Assembly: GCA_914767715.1 (NCBI GenBank)
Contig: OU612067.1
Location: 13,955,001-14,019,000 of the forward strand
Direction of reading: 5' to 3'
Length of the DNA stretch: 64,000 bases
DNA from: Membranipora membranacea
Lineage: Eukaryota > Bryozoa > Gymnolaemata > Cheilostomatida > Membraniporidae
Shown here: piece after piece, positions 36,601 to 48,280 of the stretch
Layout: every line of letters starts with the position of its first letter
Position numbering within the stretch: the first letter of the stretch is position 1
Notes under the pieces: model-generated
Seen by the model: the letters and a program-made list of their open reading frames with translations, nothing else
Told to the model about the DNA's origin: nothing
The model's database searches: none
Translations under genes and position numbers: made by a program

Positions 36601-37942
36601 CAATCTCATTCTAAGATGTCAAATCTCTAAGTGACTCACCCTTAATCCCCACGCATTGTGAAGCTCCTCAATGCTCACTCAGCTTGAAATCCGTGATTTA
36701 GAACGCCATGTGATTGATTACAGTTCAAGTAAAGTGTGAGTGCTTTCATATCCTCTAGAGAGGCCACTCCAGGTCAATCACTCATGTATGTTTATTTTAA
36801 GAGGAATACACATTCTCTAGAATTCAAAGCTATTGCCGAGCCAGTAATGCCACAGAGCAGCAGAAAAGATGTCAGAGGAAAGAACTTCATGTATTTTGGA
36901 GGATTAGGTTATGTCATCATGAAACAAAAGGTACGCTGGTGTGTGGTAATATTTATCTAGTACCTCGGCTACCTACTGCTTTGTTTTTAACAAACATTGG
37001 TCTATTAACCTCTGCATTGTCAATCAAGGTATGACCAATCAGACCTCTGTTTGGAAAACCACAGCCACACATCACTGCAGGCCCGTAGTTCTAGAGGAGG
37101 CAGGGACGCTCTGCCTCCTCTAGAGTGCTGAATGGAGTGGCATAAAAAGGTTATAATTGTATATTTCATGTCAGAATCAGCTCATTTGGGACTTCCATTT
37201 GCTATTTATATTTCAAAACACAGTGGTGGTTGGACACTGGGGACTCAGGAGTAGCTTGCAATACCCAACCTGGTGTCTCTTCACACCCTATATGATTTGC
37301 GCCTCCCCTACCATTTTTTCTAAACTACGGCCCTGTACTGTATTATCTGTTTGAGGAGTCAATCAAAGTATCCATTTCTTCTTCTGGAGGTTTATCGACA
37401 GATGACAAAGAAAGGTGTTCATACCCTAGTATGTGATATCTACATTGATATGAGCAGTATTTCTTCTCAAGTGAATCAATTGTGTTGTGTCTTGTTGATG
37501 GATGAACTTAGTGTTGCCTGGCAATACATAAGCTTATCACTGCTCATTTGGTATTACATAAATTCTTTTTTTTTTCATGTTATTGCAGGTGATTGTAGAT
37601 AACAAAACATTTGCGCTTGGCAATGAGAATATTGTTACACACAATGAGACAAAGCCGTGGGTTGGTATCCATCTCACAGTACCTAGATTTGAAACAAAAG
37701 TCACAACTAAAATCAACATTGAGTTGGGCTGCTTCGGCCTATGGTGTGGATTGGAGCCTCATTTTCAACTTAGTTATCTAGCAAGGCTGAGGGGGTTGAG
37801 TTACTACCCAACAAACAAAATATCACAACAGTATTGTTCAACTACTTTGGCTTATACCTCAACTGGATGCTTGAGTTCTCTCTCACTCAAACCGATTGCC
37901 TTTGTTTTCAGTTTTGTTCATTATGTTCTGAAATTAATCTAA
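33618..37942 (+). CDS. Family member C: predicted GPI-anchored surface protein, function unknown
   Basis: Exons 33618-34049, 34264-34402, 34667-34793, 35750-35870, 36188-36310, 36802-36930 and 37589-37942 give 474 residues with the family phases. The ATG at 33618 is chosen because it directly precedes a hydrophobic leader (FLILLILKVSFG). Exon 1 is Thr/Ser/Pro-rich with several NxS/T sites and ends TTHHPQYPFL. The sequon at the exon 3-4 junction is YPGSNTTAK. Exon 5 (TYPGLVQIDTSI) and exon 6 (RNTHSLEFKAIAEP, FGGLGYVIMKQK) are very like gene B. Two differences stand out: the exon 6 Cys found in all other copies is Ser here (PQSSRK), and exon 7 has two Cys (GCFGLWC) at the position where others have one. 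Exon 4 and 5 donors (GTTCGT, GTTAGA) are weak. The C-terminus is hydrophobic. Confidence 0.86.
34971..35059. repeat. Long hairpin in intron 3 of gene C
   Basis: The 89-nt segment is an almost perfect inverted repeat centred at 35015: CATATGCAGCATCAGGGTAC at the left pairs with its complement at the right with single mismatches. GTACATATG/GTACCCT motifs continue outside on both sides. It resembles a small palindromic MITE. Confidence 0.8.
37078..37335. mobile_element. TIR element in intron 6 of gene C, copy 1
   Basis: Ends are CAGGCCCGTAGTT and AACTACGGCCCTG, inverted repeats of each other with one mismatch. Flanks are CACTG / TACTG, a possible 5-bp target duplication. A second copy in reverse orientation lies at 55338-55583. 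A CAGG-type end with a 5-bp duplication points to a hAT-like non-autonomous element. Confidence 0.7.
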
Positions 37943-40900
37943 TTTTCCACAATATTCTTCTTTATTTTGTAAGGCTGTTATTGAAAAAGTTGTATGAGAT
38001 CTCGCTTTTACATCCACCAACACTTTAGTAACTTAGTTTGTGAAACTGAGCCAATCATGTATCTGTTATCTTTTGATCTATGCTGAAGTCAACACAAAAA
38101 CTTGCTTGACACTGACCAACATAGGTTGAGGCATCATGACAGTGTCCTCTGTTGTGATTCACATCACTGAACTGCCATATGGAATCAAAACATAATAGTT
38201 ATCACTTGCAAACTTAACTATAGATGCAGTTACAAGCTTATAAATGTAGTTACAGTAACAGACCTTAAATAATACAGTTACAGTAACTGGAACGGATTTC
38301 TATGCTATTCTCTTATTCCTAAATTCTGCTGAGCACTGAATGGGGAAGAGAGAAGGGACAGTGTCTCTAGGGGACAAGTCTCACAAGACCGGGACCTGAA
38401 CCGAGACTTTGCCATCACTAAAAAATAGATGTTTATTGCTTCGTAATTCATTTTGTCACATGTTTTTATTATAATCAATTTAATTGAACTACTGACTGTA
38501 AATCTTTCCAAGTAAGGTTATTACATAGACTTAATATACTACCTAGACAGGCCAATAGCATTCAATACTGTCCCACTTAAATAGCAGGACATGACGTAAT
38601 TAGTTTGTGCTGTGAGCCATATTTTACTATATACCATTCAATAAAATAATGTGAAAAATCAAGGGACGCTGGGCATGATATCAGCCCCTGTCCAGCCCCT
38701 TATTATTCAAACACAAAGAATATTGGTGAGTGTATGTAAAAGAGATGCTATTCATAGTTTATCTCCAGAACCAGAACTTTTTATGAAAAGAGACAATCAT
38801 TAGACAATAAACATTGAAATAAATACAGCCATATACCCTCAGCACTTCCATCACTACTATAAAAAGGTAAAGAATACCTATAACACAAGATCACAAATAT
38901 TTTGTTGGATGAGCCAGATCTAAGCACCAGCACCACTCCATCATCATTTTTTTCTTTAAAATTCTTCGTAGTTGTGACTAAACACAACCAGTCTGCTCAA
39001 ATTGGATTGCTAATTTTATTGTCGCTTCACAAGAAAGAATAGATCTGTGCGGTTAAAAGAGTATGCAAACTACAGTTAGCTGTTGTTCCGGAGTAGGTAT
39101 GATGAAGCTAGAGTATGTGACAATAACTTAAAATTATTATACTTTAGTTCTGCAGTCAAAATCTAAAGGCATTTACCGTGGCCAAACTTAATTTTGCCGA
39201 TGCCGGTAAGGTTCTTTGAGTTTATAAATGTGATATCGGCGTCAACATAGAATGTCAATTGCCTCCCCGACCTACACACAGAAACAGCAGCGTGAAAAAA
39301 AAAGTTATTACTGAGATGTCTAAACCTGTTTTTAACAAAATTGCGTCCGATGAAGACCATCCTCTTTTTAGTCGTGTTGTTTTCAGCTGTGCAAAGGTAT
39401 CCTCTTCTCGTCTAAATACCATCTACCGCCCACCAAAGTGCAGGACACGAAAGCTTTTTCCATACTACATGTCAGCTCACAACAGAATTTAACATGTTTA
39501 TTTTCATGTACCAGTCCAATCTTATCGCCTGTTGATACAATGATTGTTATAATAAGCTAAACCTTACCAGAACACGTCATCATCTGAGAGAATGGAACTA
39601 CATGTAATGATGAAACTCCAGAGGAAAAAGGATGGAAGCAGTGGCTCTAATAATTTCCAAAACTGGAAAATGAAATACCGTGGCCAAACTTTTTTTTGCC
39701 GATGCCGGTAAGGTTATTTGAGTTTTTAAGTTTATCAATGTGATATCAGCTTCAACAGTGAATGTCAATTCGAGCGATATTTGAAAAGTACAATTCCTGT
39801 AATGATCATTATTATTATTCTTATTGTTACATTCTCATTATTCTTATTCAATAGTTAATAATTGCCATAAAAACTATTTTAGTTTCAATCTAGGTGGAGC
39901 CCAACAGACATCTCCATACTTCTCAAGATAGTGCAGCACACTCAACAGTGATTACTGTATAATTGACAATGTCTCCTTACAGAGGGATTTTTCAGTCATT
40001 GTGAAAGGGATTGTTGCTGCTCATTAATTCCAAAACTTCTCTGGCTGTCTAAATAAAGGGTTCAGCAACGTTATTTTGTGGCTCAGACGGGGTTCCATAC
40101 TATTAGCCTTTATTCATACTAAACCTCAGCTCAGCAAAAATTTATTGCAGGCTGCGGAGGTTTGTGCTTGTGAGCAGCTGTGATGCATATGAGCACGCAA
40201 CTCTCGGCTGAGTCAAAATGCAAAAATGGTGGTTATCATTTGGCCAGCATTTGTTTTCCAGTCTTGGAAATTATTAGAGTCACTGCTTCCATCCTTTTTC
40301 CTCTGTAGCTTCATCATTACATCAACAATTAACAATCAACATCATCAACAATTTTCTTCCTAAATGCCCCTCAGGCAGGTATCGAACAATTAAACACAGA
40401 AGTGCCTTTGGTAAAGACTGTTTATTGAGGCATGCTATCCATATTTTAAATGATATTCTCTTTTAATCATCCATCAGTGTTTAATCTTATTTTTCCTTGT
40501 ATGTGCTGGCTCCTTTTCAGTATGAACACCCTTATCTCGCAACATATTATTTTATGTTAGTGATAGAATACAATCAATCAATCAATCAATTACATGTAGT
40601 TCCATTATCTCAGATGATGACGTGTTCTGTTGTAATAACTACTTTTTTTCACACTGCTATTTCTGTAAATAGGTCAAGGAAGCAATTGAAATTCAATGTT
40701 GACGTCGATATCACATTGATAAACTCAAAGAACCTTACCCGCATCGGCAAAATTAAGTATGGCCACGGTAAAGGCCATTAGATTTTGACTACAGTCCTGA
40801 AGTATAATAATTTTAAGTTATTTTCACATACTCTAGCTTCATATTCAATTTACAGCACAGATATATTCTTCCTTGTGAAGCGACAATAAAATTTGCAATC

Positions 40901-41112
40901 AATTTTGAGCTGGTTGTGTTCAGTCACAACTAGGAGTAATTTTGGATAAAAAAGCGATGATGGTGGTGGTGATTAGATCTGGCCCATCAAACAAAATATT
41001 TGTGATATTGTGTTATAGGTGTTCTTTACATTTTTATAGTGGTGATGGAAGTGCTGAGGGTAAATGGCTGTATTTATTTCAATGTTTATTGGCCAATGAT
41101 TGTATCTTATCA

Positions 41113-42600
41113 TTAACTCATTGCCTCCTAATGACGTATATATACGCATTCATGCAGTGTGTGGTCTAATACTAATGACGGATATATACGCTCAGTCACT
41201 ATGACAACCAAATGTCCAATGATAGTGCAGTTTTTTCTTCAAAATCTTTATTGGATCATCTTCCTCATACTCTTATGTGATTGGGTAGAGTTTTAGAAAA
41301 GATATTTGGGGACTCACTTTGCTTTCACTTCAAAAAATAAAACTCAAGTTAGGATTTCAGAAAATTTCAGTCACAAAAATATTTCAATGGCAAGCCCTAG
41401 GACTAGGATTCATGAGTCTGGTGTGCTTGATGAATGTTCAGGAGGAGTTGGCTCAGAGCTTGATGATAAAAATGAGGTGAGTAGGGTTACAAATTATGGT
41501 GAATCTGAATATCTAACTAAAATTGCTAAATTATAACATGATATATGAGAAAATTGTCATTCACCTGACCTTCTGTCAACTTCAATTTGTCAAAAGATGA
41601 AAATATACTTGTGCAACTAGTAAGCCTACCACTACACCAAATTTTCTGGTTCATGATATGCATTGTGTTTCACTATATAAAGTAACTTTTTCTTTTACTA
41701 GTCAAGTGACAGTGAGTGAATCAGAAGAGGATAGTCCAGTTGGTGAAGTTGATGAGATGGATAACCGATACTCTGCAACAGACGTTGATGCTGATGATTC
41801 AGATTTTGATGGTGAGTCTCCCCCCCCACTACAGTATACCGTGTAAACCACACACCTTTGTGTAACAATTATTGAATTTCGCATGTTATACACAACAACA
41901 TAACACGCTTTCCTGTTTTGTTGTTTCAGGCTCCCCACCACGAAAAGTTGCTATAGTTGGGGCTGGACATGGAGCTCCTGGGAGGGCGGGTCGACAAAGG
42001 AGAGCTGGTTGAGGCAGAACGGCACCTCAGGAGCAGGTTGTAGTCAGAGTCATGTTGGTTAGATTGACAACTCTGATGGTGATTCATACTTTTGATGTAT
42101 GGTAGTCATTTTTGTTTTTACTATCAAAAACTAAAATAATATTTTGATCATCAGAAAATATTTTTTTCAAATCGATCACAATCATTTTTTGCTGTTTTTT
42201 ATGTAAGTTCAGCTTTACAGCAATAAATATCATAAAATCATATATCGCAAATCAATAACCAACACATCTGTGCATATAATTCCAGCTCAGACACTCTATT
42301 GGGCGATCTGTACTGTGACTAAATGTCATAAAGTGAGTTTGAAAATAAAACTTCAGAAATCACAAATGATTTATTCCTCCCCTAGGTCAATGGGCAGTAT
42401 GTATACATGAATTTGTCCAATGCATACCAAAATTTAAATCCCAACAGATAAAGAGCTGAAGAATTCAAATATTTTTACAGATTGTGGATAGCACAATTGG
42501 TTACAAAGTAATGTCTATGTAAACTTAGGCATTTTTTGGAAAAACGCCTAGTATACGACCACTAATTAACATCAACAATGGGCAGGAGCGAAAGAGTTAA
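41113..42600 (+). mobile_element. piggyBac-like non-autonomous element
   Basis: The element is bounded by TTAA on both sides (41113-41116, 42597-42600). The left end TTAACTCATTGCCTCCT and the reverse of the right end TTAACTCTTTCGCTCCT agree at most positions. Subterminal TAATGACGTATATATACGC-like blocks at 41128 and 41174 are of the kind seen in piggyBac families. About 0.6 kb inside carries a small acidic coding remnant; the catalytic transposase region is missing. It is inserted into the right arm of the fold-back. Confidence 0.7.
41387..42012 (+). pseudogene. Acidic N-terminal coding remnant inside the piggyBac-like element
   Basis: An open stretch beginning near 41387 ends at a donor (GAG|GTGAGT at 41476). 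A second at 41702-41811 is very acidic (SESEEDS, DADDSDFD) and ends at donor G|GTGAGT. A third at 41930-42012 continues in frame from the second (GSPPRKV to a TGA) and is basic. Acidic N-termini are common in piggyBac-type transposases. The first and second pieces do not join in frame with the obvious sites, so I call it degraded or incompletely understood. No DDD catalytic domain follows. Confidence 0.4.
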
Positions 42601-43581
42601 TACCATCCCGTGCGGAAAAGTCTATTACATACACTCACCAATTTTCTTTGAGTTTGAATAATAAGGGGCTGGACAGGGGCTGATATCATGCCCAGCATCC
42701 CTTGATTTTTCACATTATTTCATTGAATGGTATATAGTAAACTAAGGCTCGCAGCACAAACTAATCACGTCATGTCGTGCTATTTAAGTGGAACACATTA
42801 TGATCAGTGAAGCATAAGCATTGTCCTGTCTAGGTAGTATATTAAGTCTATGGGTTATTATTACAAGATCTTTGTGTTGGTTATTAATAAATCTTAATTT
42901 AGCCAACCTTTCCAGCAGCAAAACGTGCTCACTTGCAACTTCTTTGTTGCATCATCATGAATTAGCACACAATTAACACAACCAAGAAAATTATAATTGG
43001 TAATGATAATTGATAATAATGTCACATTGTAGATAGCAATTCATGAACAATAAGCAGATTATAAAATTGTAATGAACCTTATTTTTTAACCGATCAATGC
43101 AAAAAGCAAATAAGACCATGTTTTTGAAAACAATAGCAAAAATGAAATGAAAGAATGCAGTTTAGTATTTATAAAAAGGCTTTTTCTTCAAAGAGCAATG
43201 TTGAATTTAGGGATGGTCAAAATGGAGCATATTGTCAAAAGCAGATATCAATACACCTGATGTGCAAACAGCCACCACCTTAGATACAATGCCATACATG
43301 CCAATTTTCCTCTGCAAACTGAGCCTGTGACACCATTCATTTGATTCAAACCAAAGCATCTTTCTCGGTCACCCATGCCAACCCTCTCTTATTAAAGATC
43401 ATCAGTCCTTTTATAAAACTGCCCTCCTTGATAAAGATGTTTTTAACAGTTTCACCTTATGCATTACGGTATTTGTTTAATGCATGGTGTTATGTTTCAT
43501 TCACTTGACCAGCAAATGAAATTGACATATATATATTTATAGAAATAAATATGTTTGTTCCCGCAAAGTCTTACTTGTGTC

Positions 43582-46500
43582 TCAGAAATGACCAGCCTGA
43601 CAATACATAAATAGAAAAACTGTGTTAAAAGTGATTAGTTTGAGTGACTGACAGTTCAACAGCCCCTTGGAGGCAATGCTTGTTGATTCATACTGCTTAA
43701 CTGGTTCATCGTCTTGAAAACCATACTGAGAACCATGCTCCTGGCTGGTCGGTGAGTAGCGATACTCTATCAAGCCTCTCTTCAAATCATCAACAAATCG
43801 TATATATATGTTATTCTCCTCAAAAAGGTCACAACTTGAGTCTGCAAAATCTATGTTGATTTTCATTGTGACCATCTTCTCAAATCTAGGTACTGTGAGA
43901 TGGATGCCAACTTTTGACTCTTCTTCAGTATGAATGATGAAATCTTCGTATTCAAGCGGCAAGATGTCGTTATCAACCTTTACCTGCAAAGAAACATAAA
44001 AAAGGCGCTGTTATCACATAATAAATGGCTTGCCTACATTTTGAATATAAATAACTCTTATTATTCGGAATTACTGTTTGGTTGCTTCTTCATGTTGACT
44101 GCCAGAATATTGCCAGTGATTGTTTTTGCGTTAACACAACCCTGAGAAACTGGGAAGCCTAAATGAATGATACGTAGACACACCTTTTGCTTTATGATGA
44201 CATATCCAACTCCTCCAAAATACATGTAATTCACACCCCTTCTATCCTCTCTGCAACTCTTTGGTATGACTGGTTCAACTGTTGCCCTGAATTCCAGTGA
44301 ATGTGATTTCCTCTAAAAATATATAAAACTAATGTAAATTGTCTGAGGGTGTGTTAAGATAGCTCCGTTGTAATTTCACTTGTATAGGTTCAACAAACCA
44401 GCTGCTCAAAGGGTTCTGGTTCTCAAATATATGATGACCCTCATCACTGAGGCATGATCTGGTTTGAGAAGCCAGAGAGTAGATATATTGAGGATATATC
44501 ATGGACACACATTTTCATAGGCCTAAAAATAGCAATATGTGGTGTGCAGAAACATGAGAACACTCTCTCCATCACGCTGCTTGATATGATAAATATTGGC
44601 CCTTGGTAGTTCAAAAAGACCTGTTGAAGGTGACAGATTTTCGCAATGTTGAAAGTTGCGTTTTCAATGATTAATTTGAGATTTCATAGGAGAAAATCTA
44701 ACCTGAGTGCAGTGTGTCATGTAAGCGGTAGAGTTATCTTCACAGAAATTGTAATCGGTGATCGACAGATCTATCTGAACCAATCCTGGGTAGGTGAACA
44801 TTATATAATCACTATCGAATATCTGTGAATTCATAACAAAGATCAAAATGACCTTGATTCGTTGACCACAATCCAGCCAGCCTTTGCCCATGAATAATTC
44901 ACAGTTACACATCCAAACATACACATATATACCTACACATGCACATACCTATATACCTACAGATGCTTATATATATACATACACACACACACACAATATC
45001 ATGCACATGCACATGCACATGCACATGCACATGCACATGCACATGCACATGCACATGCACATGCACATGCACATGCACATGCACATGCACATGCACATGC
45101 ACATGCACATGCACATGCACATGCACATACACATGTACATACACATGCACAATGTGTACATACATGTATACATATACACAAGCAGAACACATTCATAAAC
45201 ATTACTTAACACGATCTTAGTAAATGGTATTCATGTGACAACATTCTGATTGTATTGTTATTTGTTTCAGGGTGCTGAAAATTGACGCATCAGTTTCACA
45301 TTTGGTAAAAATTCAGGTATGTTAAATTTTCCTAATTAAATCCTCTGGAACATTTATTACATTATTATATAATTGCTTTGGCACGTTATCGAAAACACAC
45401 ACCAAAATGATATTGTCTGCCAAAATAAATAGTGTATATCAGTATACAATGTGCAATACAATTATTTTGATTTTCACAAGTTAGCAGAGTCTTCCTGGAG
45501 TAAACTTACCACATCAAGGTATTTGAATATGTATACTTCTATATTCATTTTGCAGATTATAAACTCAGATCCATTATGACTAGTTGATGCCTTGACCACC
45601 CCTTGAAAGCTAGCCCTACAAAACAACAGTGGTGAGTGCGACACGTTAATGAATTCATCAATATACATTTTGTTCATTGTCAACCATTTTAAATGCTACC
45701 ACTACGTCATATGTGGCCTATCACTACGGTCCCATGCTTTGAATGTTGTCCGCTCCCGAATCAAAAGAAGTATGCTTACGATGCCGCCAATGCAAATCAA
45801 CACCGTTCCCTAATTCAAATGGAGAAACACGAACCAATGCGAGCGAAAGCTCACCTAAATGCTATTCCCATTATGCTATTGATTAGCCCAAAAATCAAAC
45901 GTCACGCCGGCATATGGAAACAGAGTGAATATCATTATTTCTCTAGTAATTCTTACTTTCTAGCTGTAGCATTGCTGCCGGGATAGGATCGACCTTGGGG
46001 TGGTTCAGTCATTGTAATCCACATAACTTTACCATCTGTCAGATTAGCGGTTTGAGAGCTGGACACCATGTCCAATTCTCCATCTTCATCAGCTGAAAAG
46101 GTAGCATCATTAATTTAGTGGTGATTATGCCAGTGATTTTTGTTGTGATTACAATGAAGGTAATATGACTGACTTCTTGATTAGGGTTTTCTTATTGCAA
46201 CCCCGCTGTAGGACTGAGAAGATGAAGAGAAGTTTCTTTTTCCAATATGCTAATTGCTAGCGAATATCTTTCCGAGATAACTTTTTTTGCCTCATATTCA
46301 TGTAGAGCTCCAGTCTCAATTTTCATTTCAATTAATTTCAATATAGGACCACCTTTCTTACAATTATTTTTACTCCAGGGCACCAAACTGTCTGATATAT
46401 GGAGGAAAACAATAAAGCCTATACTATCTATATTTAGAGATAAATTAAGTTCTGTTGATATTTATAGCTGAGCTGTGTATTCTGATACTCACCTTGATCA

Positions 46501-47282
46501 TTGAGAGCTTTTTCTGTGAGTGACATGAGCTTTAATCTGATTGTTTCATTTGCGTGAAAATCTCTGGACAAGGATACTTCTATTGTACCACCAAATCTTG
46601 CTAGTCGCACAAAACAATGTTCTGTTTCTACCTAAAAAGATTATCACTATAATTTTGTGTTTCGCAATCCCAAAAATTTTTTGTTGATGTTCATACTCAA
46701 CAGGACATATAGCGGCAGAGCCAATATTTTGCAATGTACATACATATTAAAACGATTGGAATTAGTATTTAGTCCTGTAACAATGGTAGTAGTTGTAGTA
46801 ATCTTTTTATTGAAATATAGACTACAGAAGAACACAAAAGCCTCTATTTGCAGGCAAAAATGATGATCAACGGTCAAAATATTTTTTCTATACAAAGCCC
46901 AGTATATCACTGTTAAGAATAGGATTTAGGTGAGCATATTTCACTGTAAATAACTCACTGAGAAAGGATGCTGAGGTGGAGAAGTTGTCAGACTCCTAAT
47001 AATAATCGTCACAGCGTCAGCAACCGCATCAAAAGAACTTTGATCAACCTCATCTCCTTCATTACCAACACCATCCACTTGCAGAACAATCACAGAGTCG
47101 GAGAGATTTCCAATGTGCTGACTTAAGTTTGAATTGCTAGAACCTGTGAGGTGTTCTGTATCTTCACCAGCTGTAGTCAACGGAGATGGTGATGTAGTTT
47201 CCATCACTGCTAGTTGATCAAATCCAATGATTCCTTCAATATAGACAATGAGAAACAGAAAAACATTCTGACACAGCTCCAT
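43582..47282 (-). CDS. Family member D: predicted GPI-anchored surface protein, function unknown
   Basis: Minus-strand exons in order: 47282-46959, 46631-46493, 46092-45957, 45615-45510, 44822-44703, 44312-44184, 43983-43582. They join into 451 residues with family phases. The ATG at 47282 begins a hydrophobic leader (NVFLFLIVYI); a longer upstream reading exists but would bury the leader. Exon 1 is the shortest and most divergent: acidic rather than Pro-rich, ending TTSPPQHPFS instead of TTHHP[DQ]YPF. Exon 2 has an extra Cys (EHCFVRLARFG). Exon 3 carries EPPQG and YPGSNATAR. Exon 5 has TYPGLVQIDLSI and FCEDNS. Exon 7 has HLTVPRFE and SSC and is the longest last exon, with a hydrophobic C-terminus. 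Intron 4 holds a large hexamer microsatellite. Confidence 0.86.
45001..45126. repeat. (ATGCAC)21 microsatellite
   Basis: Twenty-one uninterrupted copies of the hexamer ATGCAC, flanked by degenerate ACATAC/ACATGT repeats (about 44920-45175). It lies in intron 4 of gene D. All reading frames through it are open because the period is a multiple of three, so the frames are not genes. Confidence 0.95.
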
Positions 47283-47995
47283 ACCAACCTGGTGAGTCTG
47301 GTTTTCGAGCAGATATAGAATGATCCAGTTTTCAGGTATGGTAGAATAGATTGTGTCAGACACATGAAATATTTGTGATCTAACACATGAAGCAATTCCA
47401 ATTTGCAAGTACTTATCAAATGTGGAAATTGACTAACAGCTACGTGGGTATGACACAACATTTGAACTTGTCAGTGAATAGGTTATCACAGGATTCATTG
47501 CCATTCCCACTGCGTCACTTCCCCAACCCCATCCTTTTAGATTTTCTGAAAATATGACATTCTTGGTATTCCTTTTGCGCCACTCTCTGACACTATTCAT
47601 GCTGTGAATCAATACTATAAATAATTATTTAAATTGCTAAACTAAAGAGTTTCAGACAGTGAGAAGTAAGAAGACATTCCGTTAAGAGGTTAAAGACTTA
47701 AATGTAATTTATAAAATTTAATTGCATACTCAACAATCAACCCCCTTCCCAACTCAAACACCGTCCCTCCTCCCCGTGAATTTTTTTCTTTAAATAAGAG
47801 TTGTTGTGATCTTTTACAGTAGGTTATGTCCTGAGCAAGGAGTTTAACAAGGTCAACACTGCGTAGAATCTTGGTAAGATCGAGTTCATAGATGGTGTCA
47901 GTTGGACAGTAATAACTCACTGTGACAGTGGCGTATATTAGCAATCACGGACCACGGATATCCTTGTATCAAAATCCTTGCCTACATTGTGCAAG

Positions 47996-48080
47996 CCAGG
48001 CTGAATAGCTCAGCGCGTAGAGCGTCTGCCTGGTAATCACTGTTTACTAAGTATGTTGTGGGTTCGTATCCCAACAATGG
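47996..48080 (+). mobile_element. tRNA-like SINE head
   Basis: GGCTGAATAGCTCAGCGCGT with a following B box GGGTTCGTATCCC is tRNA-like. The anticodon region is disrupted and the 3' side does not pair with the 5' acceptor sequence, so I do not call a functional tRNA. Confidence 0.55.
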
Positions 48081-48244
48081 ATTTTTTTCAAATGGGTGCT
48101 TTATAACTGGAGCATTTTTACTTTTCCTAAGGAGGGATGTCTTATAAGTGAGGAATTACGGTACATACAAAGTTTGACTTTTGACCTTGAGCTGGACAAG
48201 CCAATCAAAAGCCCGGTGTATTGACACACCCACACCCTCCCCGC

Positions 48245-48280
48245 CACGCCTACGGCGTGTGGATCGGGCTGCGCCCGATC
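48245..48280. repeat. Two adjacent GC-rich hairpins
   Basis: CACGCCTACGGCGTG (48245-48259, 6-bp stem, 3-nt loop) is followed after two bases by GATCGGGCTGCGCCCGATC (48262-48280, 8-bp stem, 3-nt loop). Both stems are perfect and stand out in AT-rich DNA. Confidence 0.85.

Larger units (their letters stand above)
38520..42851. mobile_element. Large fold-back element with long inverted arms
   Basis: The outermost sequence CATAGACTTAATATACTACC at 38524 recurs as its reverse complement at 42830-42849. Moving inward, reverse-complement matches continue: 38697-38740 with 42627-42668, 38790-38995 with 40905-41110, 39060-39260 with 40680-40835, 39265-39310 with 40640-40680, and 39570-39670 with 40250-40320 plus 40590-40630. 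Arms are about 1.1-1.3 kb with small indels, around a centre near 39.7-40.25 kb. The right arm is interrupted at 41113-42600 by a piggyBac-like element absent from the left arm. No transposase was recognised. Confidence 0.75.
37943..43581. other. Intergenic region between convergent genes C and D
   Basis: No host gene recognised. Almost the whole interval from 38520 to 42851 is one fold-back element with a nested piggyBac-like insertion. The flanks 37943-38519 and 42852-43581 show no coding structure. Confidence 0.6.

Noticed and set aside
44884-45220. Overlapping open frames of 67-104 codons on both strands
   Set aside because: They are produced by the ATGCAC hexamer repeat, which leaves every frame open, and lie in an intron of gene D.
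47996-48080. Functional tRNA gene
   Set aside because: The internal boxes are tRNA-like, but the acceptor stem does not pair and the anticodon arm is broken. SINE head is the better reading.
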